A stretch of 64,000 nucleotides of DNA from Clostridia bacterium (GCA_017414965.1 JAFQJL010000004.1:17031-81030); one strand, 5' to 3'. Positions 45,092-53,441 are shown, counted from the first letter of the stretch. Notes: generated by a model not told the origin, from the letters alone. Made by a program: numbers and translations.

Positions 45092-45766
45092 ATGCGAATG
45101 CCGCAGGCCGTCAAGGACGAGCTGTTGATGCCCGATAAACATCCCGCGGAGTTGTGGGAGCGCTTGGAGCCGTTTCGTGCGTTGATGATGGAATATCAAT
45201 GTGCGATCATGGAGGTCGAAACGAAATTGCGGGTGCTCAACGCCGAATTTTCGGTGCAGTACGACCGCAATCCGTTTGAGTCGATCAAATCGCGGTTGAA
45301 ATCGCCCCAGAGCATTTTGGAAAAATTGCATCGCAAAAACCTGCCGTTGACGCTGTCGAGCATCCAAAACGAACTGGCAGACGTCGCCGGCGTGCGGGTG
45401 ATCTGCTCGTTTCCGGAGGATATCTACGCGCTGGCGGAGATGCTGCTTGCGCAAGACGATATCTTTTTGGTGGAGAGAAAGGACTACATTGCCAACCCCA
45501 AGCCCAACGGCTATCGCAGCCTGCACTTAATTGTGGACATTCCGATCTTTTTGTCGCAGGAGAAAAAGAGAGTGCGGGTGGAGGTGCAGTTCCGCACCAT
45601 TGCCATGGATTTCTGGGCGAGCTTGGAACATAAACTGAAATACAAAAAGGATGTCCGCGACGCCGAAAGGATCGCGGCGCGCCTGCGCGACTGCGCAGAG
45701 CAAAGCGCGCAAATGGATGCCGAGATGCAAAAGATCCGACATTTAATCGAATGGGGGCACGAATGA
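45092..45766 (+). CDS. Small alarmone synthetase (RelQ/YjbM-like GTP pyrophosphokinase)
   Basis: It makes (p)ppGpp from ATP and GDP/GTP. The 224-aa protein has only a RelA/SpoT synthetase domain: RLKSPQSILEKLHRK, DVAGVRVICSF, the substrate loop NPKPNGYRSLHL and VEVQFRTIAMDFWASLEHKLKYK. There is no HD hydrolase or TGS/ACT region. The ATG is preceded by AAAGGA; ATG 45098 is an alternative. It is followed one base later by an XRE regulator. Confidence 0.93.
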   Translation: MRMPQAVKDELLMPDKHPAELWERLEPFRALMMEYQCAIMEVETKLRVLNAEFSVQYDRNPFESIKSRLKSPQSILEKLHRKNLPLTLSSIQNELADVAGVRVICSFPEDIYALAEMLLAQDDIFLVERKDYIANPKPNGYRSLHLIVDIPIFLSQEKKRVRVEVQFRTIAMDFWASLEHKLKYKKDVRDAERIAARLRDCAEQSAQMDAEMQKIRHLIEWGHE

Positions 45767-45767
45767 G

Positions 45768-46289
45768 ATGAACAATTTGAAAGCGATCCGCCGTGCGTTC
45801 GGCGCCACGCAAGACGAGGTGGCGTACGCCATCGGCGTCACCCGCGTGACCATTGCCAAGTGGGAGGGCGAGTTTTCTCATCCGACCGCCGCAAACCTGA
45901 AAAAGATGGCCATTTTTTACGGCATCGACGTTGAGTATTTTTACGAGCGTCCGTTGGATGCGGAGACCAAGCAGTTGCTGGCCGCCAACGCCGAAACCTT
46001 GCGCGCCACGCAGCGCGCCGATGCCGCCAAACAACGGGAGATCGACGAGTTGGCGGTGCTGATGGCGCCGGTTACGTTCGCAGACGCGTCTGCGCAGTAT
46101 CAGTTGTCGCTGAAGCTGCTTACGGCGCGCGCGGAGGAGGCAACGCTCGGCGAGCTGCGCACGATGGTTGCGCTGCATCGCAAGATGGGACTGGTGCTGT
46201 ACAGCCTGCTGGAGCAGCGCGAGGCGGAGGCGGAGGAAGCCGCCGAGAACAAGGGCATTCCGCTGTTCGATCTGTTGGAGGAGGACTGA
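45768..46289 (+). CDS. XRE-family helix-turn-helix regulator with helical tail
   Basis: The 173-aa protein has an N-terminal Cro/CI-type HTH (residues 4-58: ATQDEVAYAIGVTRVTIAKWE), then a long Ala/Glu/Arg-rich helical region likely to oligomerise. It is the second gene of the relQ transcript, with one base between them, suggesting a stress-linked regulator. Targets unknown. Confidence 0.82.
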   Translation: MNNLKAIRRAFGATQDEVAYAIGVTRVTIAKWEGEFSHPTAANLKKMAIFYGIDVEYFYERPLDAETKQLLAANAETLRATQRADAAKQREIDELAVLMAPVTFADASAQYQLSLKLLTARAEEATLGELRTMVALHRKMGLVLYSLLEQREAEAEEAAENKGIPLFDLLEED

Positions 46290-46292
46290 CCG

Positions 46293-46688
46293 GTGCGTGT
46301 CATCGTGTGCTTGGACGATCGTGACGGCGTCCGCTTTAACGGCCGCCGTCAAAGCCGCGATCGCGCGGTGGTGGCGGATATACTGGCAACGACCGTCGGT
46401 CCTTTGCGAATGACCGCCGACACCGCGACGTTGTTTGCGGAGGCGGCGGAGCGCGTGCAGATTTCGGCCTCGCCGCTGGCTGACGCGGCGGCAGGGGATA
46501 CCTGTGTGCTGGAAACGGCGTTTTTGCCGGACGCCGCGGTGGAGGAACTGGTGGTGTACCGCTGGAACCGCGTGTATCCGGCAGACGAATACGTCAACCT
46601 GCCGGCGGCTCGTCGGTTGATCGCGCGCGAGGAATGGGCGGGATTTTCCCACGAGCGCATCACCAAAGAGGTGTGGGGCCTGCGCTGA
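46293..46688 (+). CDS. Conserved-looking 131-aa protein of unknown function
   Basis: The protein starts MRVIVCLDDRDGVRFNGRRQSRDR and ends with YRWNRVYPADEYVNL and a basic tail. I recall similar short proteins (CVDD...FNGRRQSRD...KWNR.YP.D) in other Clostridia without known function, sometimes carrying misleading nuclease names; I assign none. The GTG start follows GGAGGAGG and lies three bases after the XRE gene, so relQ-xre-this gene form one operon. Confidence 0.65.
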   Translation: MRVIVCLDDRDGVRFNGRRQSRDRAVVADILATTVGPLRMTADTATLFAEAAERVQISASPLADAAAGDTCVLETAFLPDAAVEELVVYRWNRVYPADEYVNLPAARRLIAREEWAGFSHERITKEVWGLR

Positions 46689-46781
46689 AAAAGCGGAATT
46701 TTTCCGCAAAATCGTTACAGGAATAACAAGAATTCGCCCGCCGTGTGTGATATAGTGAAGAAAAAACAACGGAGTGAAAGT

Positions 46782-47219
46782 ATGTTTAACCGATTTCGCA
46801 ACTGGATGTCGCGTTGGATGACCGGTCGCTACGGCGGCGACGATCTGACCAAATTTTTGTTTGTGGCGTACATCGTCACGTTTGTGTTGGGACTGATCTT
46901 TCAGCTGTTTGAAAAAACGCTGTGGCTGGGCGTGTTGATGGATCTGCTGACGTGGGCGATCGTTTTGTGGTCGCTGTTTCGGATGCTGTCACGCAACATC
47001 CAGAAACGCTGGCAGGAAAACCAGAAATATCTGTTGCTTCGCACACGCTTCAAGGAATGGCTGAAGCTGACCTCGCATCGCCTGCGGGATATCAGCACCA
47101 AACGCTACCGTCGGTGTCCGCACTGTCGGGCGGTGGTGCGCTTTCCGATCAAACGGGGCGTGCATATCGTGTCTTGCCCGCATTGCGCCAAAAAATTTGA
47201 ACTAAAAATCCGATTATAA
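46782..47219 (+). CDS. Membrane protein with C-terminal zinc ribbon, unknown function
   Basis: The 145-aa protein has a basic N-terminus, two close transmembrane helices (about 23-68), a basic helical stretch and a C-terminal CPHC...CPHC zinc ribbon facing the cytosol. GGAGTGAAAG precedes the ATG. No family is recognised. It is followed by its own terminator. Confidence 0.7.
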   Translation: MFNRFRNWMSRWMTGRYGGDDLTKFLFVAYIVTFVLGLIFQLFEKTLWLGVLMDLLTWAIVLWSLFRMLSRNIQKRWQENQKYLLLRTRFKEWLKLTSHRLRDISTKRYRRCPHCRAVVRFPIKRGVHIVSCPHCAKKFELKIRL

Positions 47220-47248
47220 GAAAAAACACCGCAATGCGGTGTTTTTTC
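47219..47248 (+). terminator. Terminator after the zinc-ribbon membrane protein
   Basis: AAAAAACACCGCA pairs with TGCGGTGTTTTTT; the right arm provides the T-run. Confidence 0.9.
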
Positions 47249-47277
47249 TTGCCAAAATTTAGGGGATGTGGTATACT
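47249..47277 (+). promoter_or_regulatory. Sigma-A-like promoter of niaR-malic enzyme
   Basis: TTGCCA, 17 bases, TATACT, 20 bases upstream of the start codon. Confidence 0.75.
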
Positions 47278-47297
47278 CAAGCGAGGGGGGTGAGACA

Positions 47298-47834
47298 ATG
47301 ACACGCGGAGAAGAACGCAGAAAACAGATCTGGGAATGGTTGCTGCAATCCACCGTGCCGATTACCGGTGCGGAGATGGCGGAGCGTTTTCAGGTCAGTC
47401 GCCAGACCATTGTGGCCGATATGGCGACGATCTGCCACCAACATCCGGAGATTCGTGCCACCAATCGCGGATATCGGTTGATGGGCCTGCCGGTGTTTTC
47501 TCGTGTGTTCAAAGTCTATCACACCGACGAGGATATCGCCACCGAATTGCAGGCGATCGTTCGGCAGGGCGCCGGCGTGGTCGACGTATTTGTGTACCAC
47601 AAAGCGTACGGACGCCTAACGGCATCGCTAAATGTTCGCAACGAGCGCGATATCGAGCAGTTGATCCACAACATCAGCAGTGGCAAGTCGCGTTCGCTCC
47701 TGTCCACCGCCTCCGGCTACCACTATCACACGGTGGAAGCGGTGTCGGAGCGGACGTTGGATGCCGTTGAGCAAGCACTTTCCCAGCTGGGTATGTTGCT
47801 GGATGCTGCCCCGGATGCAGAACAAATTTCTTGA
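47298..47834 (+). CDS. niaR: NiaR-type transcriptional repressor (HTH plus 3H domain)
   Basis: NiaR represses NAD-synthesis or niacin-uptake genes when niacin is present. The 178-aa protein has an N-terminal HTH (GAEMAERFQVSRQTIVADM) and a C-terminal 3H domain with the conserved histidines in VYHTDED, VYHKAYG and GYHYHTVE, which bind metal and niacin. No nadABC or niaP is adjacent; instead the NAD-dependent malic enzyme starts 19 bases downstream, an unusual partner. Confidence 0.88.
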   Translation: MTRGEERRKQIWEWLLQSTVPITGAEMAERFQVSRQTIVADMATICHQHPEIRATNRGYRLMGLPVFSRVFKVYHTDEDIATELQAIVRQGAGVVDVFVYHKAYGRLTASLNVRNERDIEQLIHNISSGKSRSLLSTASGYHYHTVEAVSERTLDAVEQALSQLGMLLDAAPDAEQIS

Positions 47835-47853
47835 GAGAAACGGAGAGATCGGA

Positions 47854-49026
47854 ATGGATTACGCAAAGGAATCGCTGAAAAAACACTACGAATGGCAGGG
47901 TAAGATCGAAATGATCTGCCGGGCGCCGCTGGAAACGCGGGACGATCTGTCGCTCGCGTATACCCCCGGTGTTGCGCAGCCCTGCTTGGAGATTCAAAAG
48001 GACGTCAACAAGAGCTACGAGCTGACCAGACGGAAAAATCTGGTGGCGGTCATCACCGACGGCACGGCGGTGCTCGGCTTGGGCGACATCGGCCCCGAAG
48101 CCGGTATGCCGGTTATGGAAGGCAAGTGTGCGCTGTTTAAGGCGTTCGGTAACGTGGATGCCATTCCGCTGTGTGTGCGCAGTAAGGACGTCGACGAGAT
48201 CGTTCAGACGGTTTCGCTGATCGCCGGTTCGTTTGGCGGCATCAACTTGGAGGATATCTCCGCGCCGCGTTGTTTTGAGATTGAGCGCCGCCTGAAAGAG
48301 ATGTGCGACATTCCGGTGTTCCACGATGACCAGCACGGCACCGCCGTGGTGACCACCGCGGCGATGATCAACGCCGCCAAGGTCGCCGGCAAGCGTCTGG
48401 AGGATATGACCGTCGTGATGAGTGGCGCGGGCAGCGCCGGCATCGCGATCGCCAAGATGGTGATGCAGCTCGGCGTGAAGGATATGATTCTGTGCAACAG
48501 CCGCGGCGTGCTGTACCGTGGTGCGACCTATATGAACGAAGCGCAGGCGGCGATGGCGGAGATCACCAACCGCGACAACCGCACCGGCACGCTCAAGGAC
48601 GTGATGGTGGGCGCCGATGCGTTTATCGGTGTGTCCGCTCCCGGCACGGTGACGGCGGAGATGGTGGCCTCGATGGCCGCCAAGCCGATCCTGCTGCCGA
48701 TGGCCAACCCGACGCCGGAGATTATGCCGGACGAGGCCAAGGCCGCCGGCGCGTACATCGTCGGCACCGGCCGCAGCGATTTCCCCAACCAGATCAACAA
48801 CGTGCTGGCATTCCCCGGTATTTTCCGTGGTGCGTTGGATGCCGGCGCGACCGACATCAACGAGGAAATGAAGCTCGCGGCGGCGCACGCCATCGCGTCG
48901 TACGTGCCCGACGATAAACTGTCGCCGGATTATATCATCCCTAACGCGCTGGATAAGGGCGTGGCGGCATCGGTCGCCGAAGCGGTTGCCGAGGCGGCTC
49001 GCCGGTCCGGTGTGGTGCGTGGCTGA
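47854..49026 (+). CDS. NAD-dependent malic enzyme (oxaloacetate-decarboxylating)
   Basis: It converts malate to pyruvate and CO2, supplying pyruvate to PflB. The 390-aa short bacterial form has SLAYTPGVAQPC, VITDGTAVLGLGDIGP, the metal site FHDDQHGTAVV and the Rossmann loop SGAGSAGIAIAK. There is no C-terminal phosphotransacetylase-like fusion. It is likely co-transcribed with niaR. Confidence 0.94.
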   Translation: MDYAKESLKKHYEWQGKIEMICRAPLETRDDLSLAYTPGVAQPCLEIQKDVNKSYELTRRKNLVAVITDGTAVLGLGDIGPEAGMPVMEGKCALFKAFGNVDAIPLCVRSKDVDEIVQTVSLIAGSFGGINLEDISAPRCFEIERRLKEMCDIPVFHDDQHGTAVVTTAAMINAAKVAGKRLEDMTVVMSGAGSAGIAIAKMVMQLGVKDMILCNSRGVLYRGATYMNEAQAAMAEITNRDNRTGTLKDVMVGADAFIGVSAPGTVTAEMVASMAAKPILLPMANPTPEIMPDEAKAAGAYIVGTGRSDFPNQINNVLAFPGIFRGALDAGATDINEEMKLAAAHAIASYVPDDKLSPDYIIPNALDKGVAASVAEAVAEAARRSGVVRG

Positions 49027-49046
49027 TCCCACCAATGAATAGGAAA

Positions 49047-49090
49047 AACAAAACAGACGTCATCCAAACGGATGACGTCTGTTTTGTTCA
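49047..49090 (+). terminator. Terminator after the malic enzyme gene
   Basis: A 19-bp perfect stem, AACAAAACAGACGTCATCC with its complement around AAAC; the right arm ends GTTTTGTT. Confidence 0.9.
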
Positions 49091-49137
49091 CATGCTTTTT
49101 GTCGGCTCGAAAAGAGCCTCCGATGAAAGTATAAGGT

Positions 49138-49416
49138 TTAACCCTCAGCCTTCATGGACGCAAAGCACTCGCTGCAATAGACCGGGCGATCCTCGCGCGG
49201 CTTGAACGGGACTTTGCAGGCGGCACCGCAGTTGGCGCACACGGCGTCAAACATCTCGCGGTTGGCACGGGTGGCATTCTTGCGGGCATCGCGGCAAGCT
49301 TTGCAGCGCTGCGGCTCATTCTCGAAGCCTTTTTCCGCATAGAACTCCTGCTCACCGGCCGTAAACACGAACGGCTGGCCACATTCTTTGCAGGTGAGAG
49401 TCTTGTCTTCGTACAT
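49138..49416 (-). CDS. Zinc-ribbon domain protein, unknown role
   Basis: The 92-aa protein has four CxxC pairs: CKECG near the start, CKACR in the middle, CANCG and a final CSEC. This is the double zinc-ribbon architecture (a TRCL-like zinc ribbon plus CxxC-x-CxxC) found in many Clostridia. It may bind nucleic acid or act as a small metal-binding adaptor. ATG 49416 has GAGGAAG upstream. It lies 90 bases downstream of the sigma-like gene. Confidence 0.8.
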   Translation of the reverse strand: MYEDKTLTCKECGQPFVFTAGEQEFYAEKGFENEPQRCKACRDARKNATRANREMFDAVCANCGAACKVPFKPREDRPVYCSECFASMKAEG

Positions 49417-49444
49417 GGGTTTTCTTCCTCGCTTTGAATAAATA

Positions 49445-49485
49445 ATTTTCGCCCCTGTCGGAGTTGCACCGACACATGGTCTGGA
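49445..49485 (-). other. Hairpin between the sigma-like and zinc-ribbon genes
   Basis: On the minus strand TGTCGG pairs with CCGACA around TGCAACT, followed by AGGGGCG. The arm looks superficially like a tRNA T-arm but there is no matching acceptor or CCA. It may be an mRNA element between the two genes. Confidence 0.35.
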
Positions 49486-49506
49486 AGGGCATATATCTTT
49501 CACCGG

Positions 49507-50079
49507 TCAGGACCGGAAAAAGTCTGGTTGAGTTTGCAACACCTTGCGGAGCTTGCGACGTGCGCGTTGCAGGGCGTTGTCCACCGCCTTGGCTTCGGTT
49601 TGGAGTCCCACCGCTGTTTCTTCGTAGGAATATCCCTCCAAATGACAGCGCAGGCAATCGCTTTCGAAGGTCGTGAGTACCTGCCCGAGCTTTTCCCACA
49701 GCACCGCCTCTTCGGCTTGCAAAACGGTCCGCGGTTCCGGTCGAGTTTGTTCCTCGTCCGGCAAGGTGGCGGCCGCTTCTTCAGTGAGGGGACAAAGCAA
49801 TTGAGCCCAGCGCAGTTGCCGCTGATACGAGATCAAGCGGTGCTGCACGCACATCTTGGCGTAGGCGGCAAACGGCACGCCGCTTTCCGCCCGATAATGC
49901 TCCATGGCTTTGAACAGACCGATGCGCGCCTCCTGCCGCCAATCCTGCAACGAATCGGCGTCGACCTCTGCGCCGGCAAACAGCGAAACCTGCCGATCGA
50001 TCAGCGGCTTGTACTGTTTTTCCAGGGCAGCGAACGCTTCGTCGCGCTCGTTTTGGTCGGTTTTACGCGTATCGGACAT
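49507..50079 (-). CDS. Sigma-70-like RNA polymerase sigma factor
   Basis: The 190-aa protein has sigma region 2 (DWRQEARIGLFKAMEHYRAESGVPFAAYAKMCVQHRLIS, residues about 51-90) and region 4 (FESDCLRCHLEGYSYEETAVGL, helix-turn-helix near the C-terminus). The layout resembles the SigH/SigF-length alternative sigma factors of Firmicutes. No anti-sigma gene is adjacent. ATG 50079 follows GGAG. The target regulon is unknown. Confidence 0.82.
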   Translation of the reverse strand: MSDTRKTDQNERDEAFAALEKQYKPLIDRQVSLFAGAEVDADSLQDWRQEARIGLFKAMEHYRAESGVPFAAYAKMCVQHRLISYQRQLRWAQLLCPLTEEAAATLPDEEQTRPEPRTVLQAEEAVLWEKLGQVLTTFESDCLRCHLEGYSYEETAVGLQTEAKAVDNALQRARRKLRKVLQTQPDFFRS

Positions 50080-50114
50080 ACCTTTTCTCCGCAATAATTT
50101 ACATATATGTATAC

Positions 50115-50143
50115 AGTTTACGCCTTTTCCGTTCCCTTGTCAA
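50115..50143 (-). promoter_or_regulatory. Promoter of the sigma-like gene
   Basis: Minus strand: TTGACA, 17 bases, TAAACT. Confidence 0.65.
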
Positions 50144-50264
50144 GGAAAATTTTAAAAAAATTATTAACCTTGTATTAAAATACCGAGAAAAGAGGAAAAA
50201 CTTTGTATAATTTGTCGAATACACCAAGAAAACAACGCATTTTCTGCTGAAAATGAGAGGGTGT

Positions 50265-50771
50265 TTAACCTTCTTTTGCTGACGCGTCGGTGAAAACCGC
50301 CAGCCAGTCGCCGCCCTCCACGCACAGACTTTTGAGAAATCCGCTATCGGCGTCGCTCAATAGTTGATACCGTCCGCCGGTTACGCGGCCGGTCAGCCGC
50401 CCGTCGCCGTTTTCCCACTCAACCGTTTCCGGTTGGGCGGTGCGGAGTGCGTTCCATAACACCGACACGAATCCCTCGGCCGGCAGACGACCGGCGTCTG
50501 CAACCACCGGCTCGCTGTCCGGCGGCGTCAGTGTCACTTGGTCGCCGTCACAGGTAAGCACGCAGCCGGCAACCACCTCCGGCGCCGTCAATTCCCAGCG
50601 AAGATGCTCCTCGGTCACGGTCAGCGCGCCGACATACGGCTCGCCCAAACCGGAGACCGTGAGCTGACTGCAAAACGAATGGGTGACCGGCTGCGCCGGC
50701 ATATCGGCCGCGCAACCGCTCACCCATATCATCAACGTCAATATTCCCACCAAAAGCGCCCGACGCTTCAT
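50265..50771 (-). CDS. Predicted lipoprotein, unknown function
   Basis: The 168-aa protein begins with a basic stretch and hydrophobic core ending in the lipobox VSGC (Cys19-20 region), so it should be anchored to the outer face of the membrane. The remainder resembles a small beta-rich domain with no catalytic motif. It follows the NAD(P)HX dehydratase gene by 14 bases on the same strand. Confidence 0.75.
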   Translation of the reverse strand: MKRRALLVGILTLMIWVSGCAADMPAQPVTHSFCSQLTVSGLGEPYVGALTVTEEHLRWELTAPEVVAGCVLTCDGDQVTLTPPDSEPVVADAGRLPAEGFVSVLWNALRTAQPETVEWENGDGRLTGRVTGGRYQLLSDADSGFLKSLCVEGGDWLAVFTDASAKEG

Positions 50772-50785
50772 ACGGACAACCGCCT

Positions 50786-51652
50786 TTACTCGTAGCGTAG
50801 AAACAGCGTCCCCAATTCCGCCAACAGATCGCGCGCCAGCATCGCGTGCTGCGAATGCTTTTTCGCGGCCAACTCACCGGCCGCGCCGTGCAGATACACA
50901 CCGGCTGCCGCCGCCGCGTCCACCGCCATCCCTTGCGCGATCAATCCGGCAATCAATCCGGCGAGCACGTCGCCGGTGCCGCCGACCGCCATACCGGAGC
51001 AGCCGGTGGGATTGATCATCACCAAGGAATCGTCCGGCTTGGCTACCACCGTCTGATGCCCTTTGAGTACCACGACCGCACGGTAGCGATCGGCGCACGC
51101 CTTAGCAACCGCTTTGCGATTTTGCTGTACCTCGGCAACCGATAGCCCCATCAGTCGTGCCATTTCCGCCGGATGCGGCGTCAGACAAAGCGGTGCGGAA
51201 ACTGCTTCCCGTTTATCTGTATGCGCCGCCAGCCAATTTAGACCATCGGCATCCAGCACGACCGGCATGTTCGCCGCCGCCAACGTGTGCGACAGTAGTT
51301 CGTCGGTTTCGGGGGATTGCCCCAATCCGCACCCAACGACCAGCGCCGACTTGCCGTCCAGCGCGGCAGTAACCGCCTCGACGGCGTTTTCGCCAAGCGG
51401 TAGACACACCGCCTCCGGTACCGCCACCGTCACCATCGGATAGATGCTCGCCGGCACCGCGGCGGTCACCAGACCGGCGCCGCTGCGCAGCACCGCTTCG
51501 GTACAGAGCATGGCGGCGCCCGCCATACCGTAACGCCCCACCACCGCCAACACGTGGCCGTAACTGCCTTTGTGACTGTCCGGCTGCCGCTTCGGCAGAC
51601 AAGCGCGGACGCTGTGTTCATCTATACGGACCGAGCCGACCACGGCGTTCAC
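50786..51652 (-). CDS. nnrD: ADP-dependent NAD(P)H-hydrate dehydratase
   Basis: NnrD repairs hydrated NAD(P)H. The 288-aa protein is the YjeF C-terminal ribokinase-like domain alone: KGSYGHVLAVVGRYGMAGAAML, LDADGLNWL, LTPHPAEMARL and the ATP/ADP site NPTGCSGMAVGGTGDVLAG. The partner epimerase domain is not fused and not nearby. The start sits 14 bases after the preceding gene. Confidence 0.92.
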   Translation of the reverse strand: MNAVVGSVRIDEHSVRACLPKRQPDSHKGSYGHVLAVVGRYGMAGAAMLCTEAVLRSGAGLVTAAVPASIYPMVTVAVPEAVCLPLGENAVEAVTAALDGKSALVVGCGLGQSPETDELLSHTLAAANMPVVLDADGLNWLAAHTDKREAVSAPLCLTPHPAEMARLMGLSVAEVQQNRKAVAKACADRYRAVVVLKGHQTVVAKPDDSLVMINPTGCSGMAVGGTGDVLAGLIAGLIAQGMAVDAAAAAGVYLHGAAGELAAKKHSQHAMLARDLLAELGTLFLRYE

Positions 51653-51666
51653 GCCCTTTCGTCAAA

Positions 51667-52218
51667 TTAATTACCCAGCGACGGCAACTCCACGTTCAGT
51701 TCGCGGCACGCCTTTTCCAGCGCCAGCTGCTTCGGGCGGTTTTGACCCGCATACAGCTCTTTCAGCACACGCTCGTTGGGCTCTAAGAACACAATGGTGC
51801 GACCGTTTTTCTTGCTGTGATAGGTCACGTAGAAGGTCGCATTTTCCGGCGCGGTGCAGGCAAACAGCACGCGACCGAAGCCTTTGGTGTCCATCTCGTC
51901 CGGCATCGGCAGAAACTCGTCGATCTTTTGCGCGCGCACCTGCACCACACGCTTGCGCTTGCGCTTGCCGGTAATGCGGTCGATATCCAGATCGCCGTTT
52001 AGCACCGAGTACTCGTACTCGATGTACTGCGTCTTAATGAGCCACAATCCGCCGTAGATCGCGCCGAAGATGAGCATCAGGCAGAGCGCCGGAATCGGCA
52101 GCAAAAACATCACCGCCAGCGCGCATACCAGCACCATCGCCGAGATAATGAGCGAGATGATCAGATTTTCTTTTAGGCCGTTTCTCTTTTTGAGCAACTG
52201 TTCTGCAAACGAATCCAT
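51667..52218 (-). CDS. Two-helix membrane protein (DUF6106-like)
   Basis: The 183-aa protein has two N-terminal transmembrane helices (about 18-60) followed by a cytosolic domain with the IEYEYSVLNGDLDIDRITGKRKRK stretch that I associate with the uncharacterised Clostridial DUF6106 family. It heads the transcript that continues to nnrD and the lipoprotein. Function unknown. Confidence 0.7.
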   Translation of the reverse strand: MDSFAEQLLKKRNGLKENLIISLIISAMVLVCALAVMFLLPIPALCLMLIFGAIYGGLWLIKTQYIEYEYSVLNGDLDIDRITGKRKRKRVVQVRAQKIDEFLPMPDEMDTKGFGRVLFACTAPENATFYVTYHSKKNGRTIVFLEPNERVLKELYAGQNRPKQLALEKACRELNVELPSLGN

Positions 52219-52254
52219 ACGTAAAACATCCTTTCTTTGGCATATCCCACGACC

Positions 52255-52283
52255 ATTATAGCACGCTCGCGTTGCTTATTCAA
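52255..52283 (-). promoter_or_regulatory. Promoter of the DUF6106-like/nnrD transcript
   Basis: Minus strand: TTGAAT, 17 bases, TATAAT. It is divergent from the carboxypeptidase promoter at 52328. Confidence 0.75.
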
Positions 52284-52327
52284 GAAAAGATTTTGTGAAT
52301 AAATCTGTGTTTTTCTTTGTAAAACCG

Positions 52328-52356
52328 TTGCGAGTTCGGCTCTTGTATGGTATAAT
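52328..52356 (+). promoter_or_regulatory. Sigma-A-like promoter of the D,D-carboxypeptidase gene
   Basis: TTGCGA, 17 bases, TATAAT, 25 bases upstream of the start codon. Confidence 0.75.
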
Positions 52357-52381
52357 AAGACCATTCGAAAGGGGTGGTCTT

Positions 52382-53407
52382 ATGTTGTCCCAACGCGAGC
52401 GCGAAGCGCGCAGGCGCCAATATCGTCGCCGTCAACGGCTGACTTTGCTGGCAGTGCTGTTGGTGCTGGTTCTGTTGATCGTCGGCGTGGTGGCCGTGGT
52501 GCGACACATTGCCGAAGGATCGGACGATCCGAATACGCCGACAACCGGCGACAGCAACGCTTCCCAGACCACCACCACGACCACTCGCTATCCGCTGATG
52601 GCGGAGGGGATGCTCCCCGGCATCGGATTGGACACCAATACCATCCACGCCGTGATGCTGTACGACGCTACCGCCGGACAGCCGGTGTATGCATATGACG
52701 CCGATCGGCGGATGTATCCGGCGAGTATGACCAAGATGATGACGGCGGCGGTCGCGTGTGAGTATTTGAACGAGACCGCGAGCTATACGATCGGCTCGGA
52801 GCAGGCGCTGGTGCCTGACGATGCTTCTCGCGCCGGTTTGTACCCCGGCAGCAGCGTGTCGCTCAAATGTTTGCTGGAAGGCCTGCTGATGAACTCCGGC
52901 GGCGACGCGGCGTATGCGCTTGCGGTCAACGCCGCCCGAGCGGCGACCGGCGATACGGCGATGAACGATGCGGCGGCGGTTGCTAAGTTTATGGAATTGG
53001 TCAACGCCCGGATGAAGCAACTCGGTTGCACCGGCTCGCACTTTACCACGCCGGACGGCTACTACGATCACGATCATTACGCCACCGCCGAGGATATGGT
53101 GAAGATCGCGATCCACGCGCGCAGCTTCCCGCTGGTGAAAACGGTGATGGGGCAGTGGAACGGCGAATTTTTCGAAACCAACACCAACCTGCTGTTGAAT
53201 TCGGCCAGCAAATACTATTACGAATACGCCGACGGACTCAAAACCGGATACCACGATCAAGGCGGCTACTGCTTGGCGGCATCCGCTACCAAGGGTGATA
53301 CCACGCTGATCGCGATCATCCAATGCGGACACAGCGAGACCGAACGGTTTGCGGTGGCCAAGAGTCTGTTTGAGCAAGGCTTTGCACACATTGAAAAGCA
53401 GAAATAA
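52382..53407 (+). CDS. Membrane-anchored D-alanyl-D-alanine carboxypeptidase-like protein (S11)
   Basis: The protein trims peptidoglycan stem peptides outside the membrane. The 341-aa sequence has a very basic N-terminus, one transmembrane anchor (about 20-41) and a Thr-rich linker before the S11 domain. The nucleophile motif SMTK (Ser115, Lys118) and KTG (287-289) are present, but the SxN triad is SGG (172-174) instead of the usual S-x-N. There is no C-terminal amphipathic anchor. Activity may therefore be altered. AAAGGGG precedes the ATG. Confidence 0.85.
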   Translation: MLSQREREARRRQYRRRQRLTLLAVLLVLVLLIVGVVAVVRHIAEGSDDPNTPTTGDSNASQTTTTTTRYPLMAEGMLPGIGLDTNTIHAVMLYDATAGQPVYAYDADRRMYPASMTKMMTAAVACEYLNETASYTIGSEQALVPDDASRAGLYPGSSVSLKCLLEGLLMNSGGDAAYALAVNAARAATGDTAMNDAAAVAKFMELVNARMKQLGCTGSHFTTPDGYYDHDHYATAEDMVKIAIHARSFPLVKTVMGQWNGEFFETNTNLLLNSASKYYYEYADGLKTGYHDQGGYCLAASATKGDTTLIAIIQCGHSETERFAVAKSLFEQGFAHIEKQK

Positions 53408-53441
53408 AAAAGAGCGCCCGTCGAGGCGCTCTTTTTTATTT
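53405..53441. terminator. Bidirectional terminator
   Basis: AAAGAGCGCC pairs with GGCGCTCTTT around CGTCGA, flanked by A- and T-runs. It separates the convergent carboxypeptidase and ECF genes. Confidence 0.88.

Noticed and set aside
49445..49485. tRNA T-arm-like hairpin between sigma and zinc-ribbon genes
   Set aside because: No complementary acceptor, no CCA, no anticodon arm; kept only as an unassigned hairpin.
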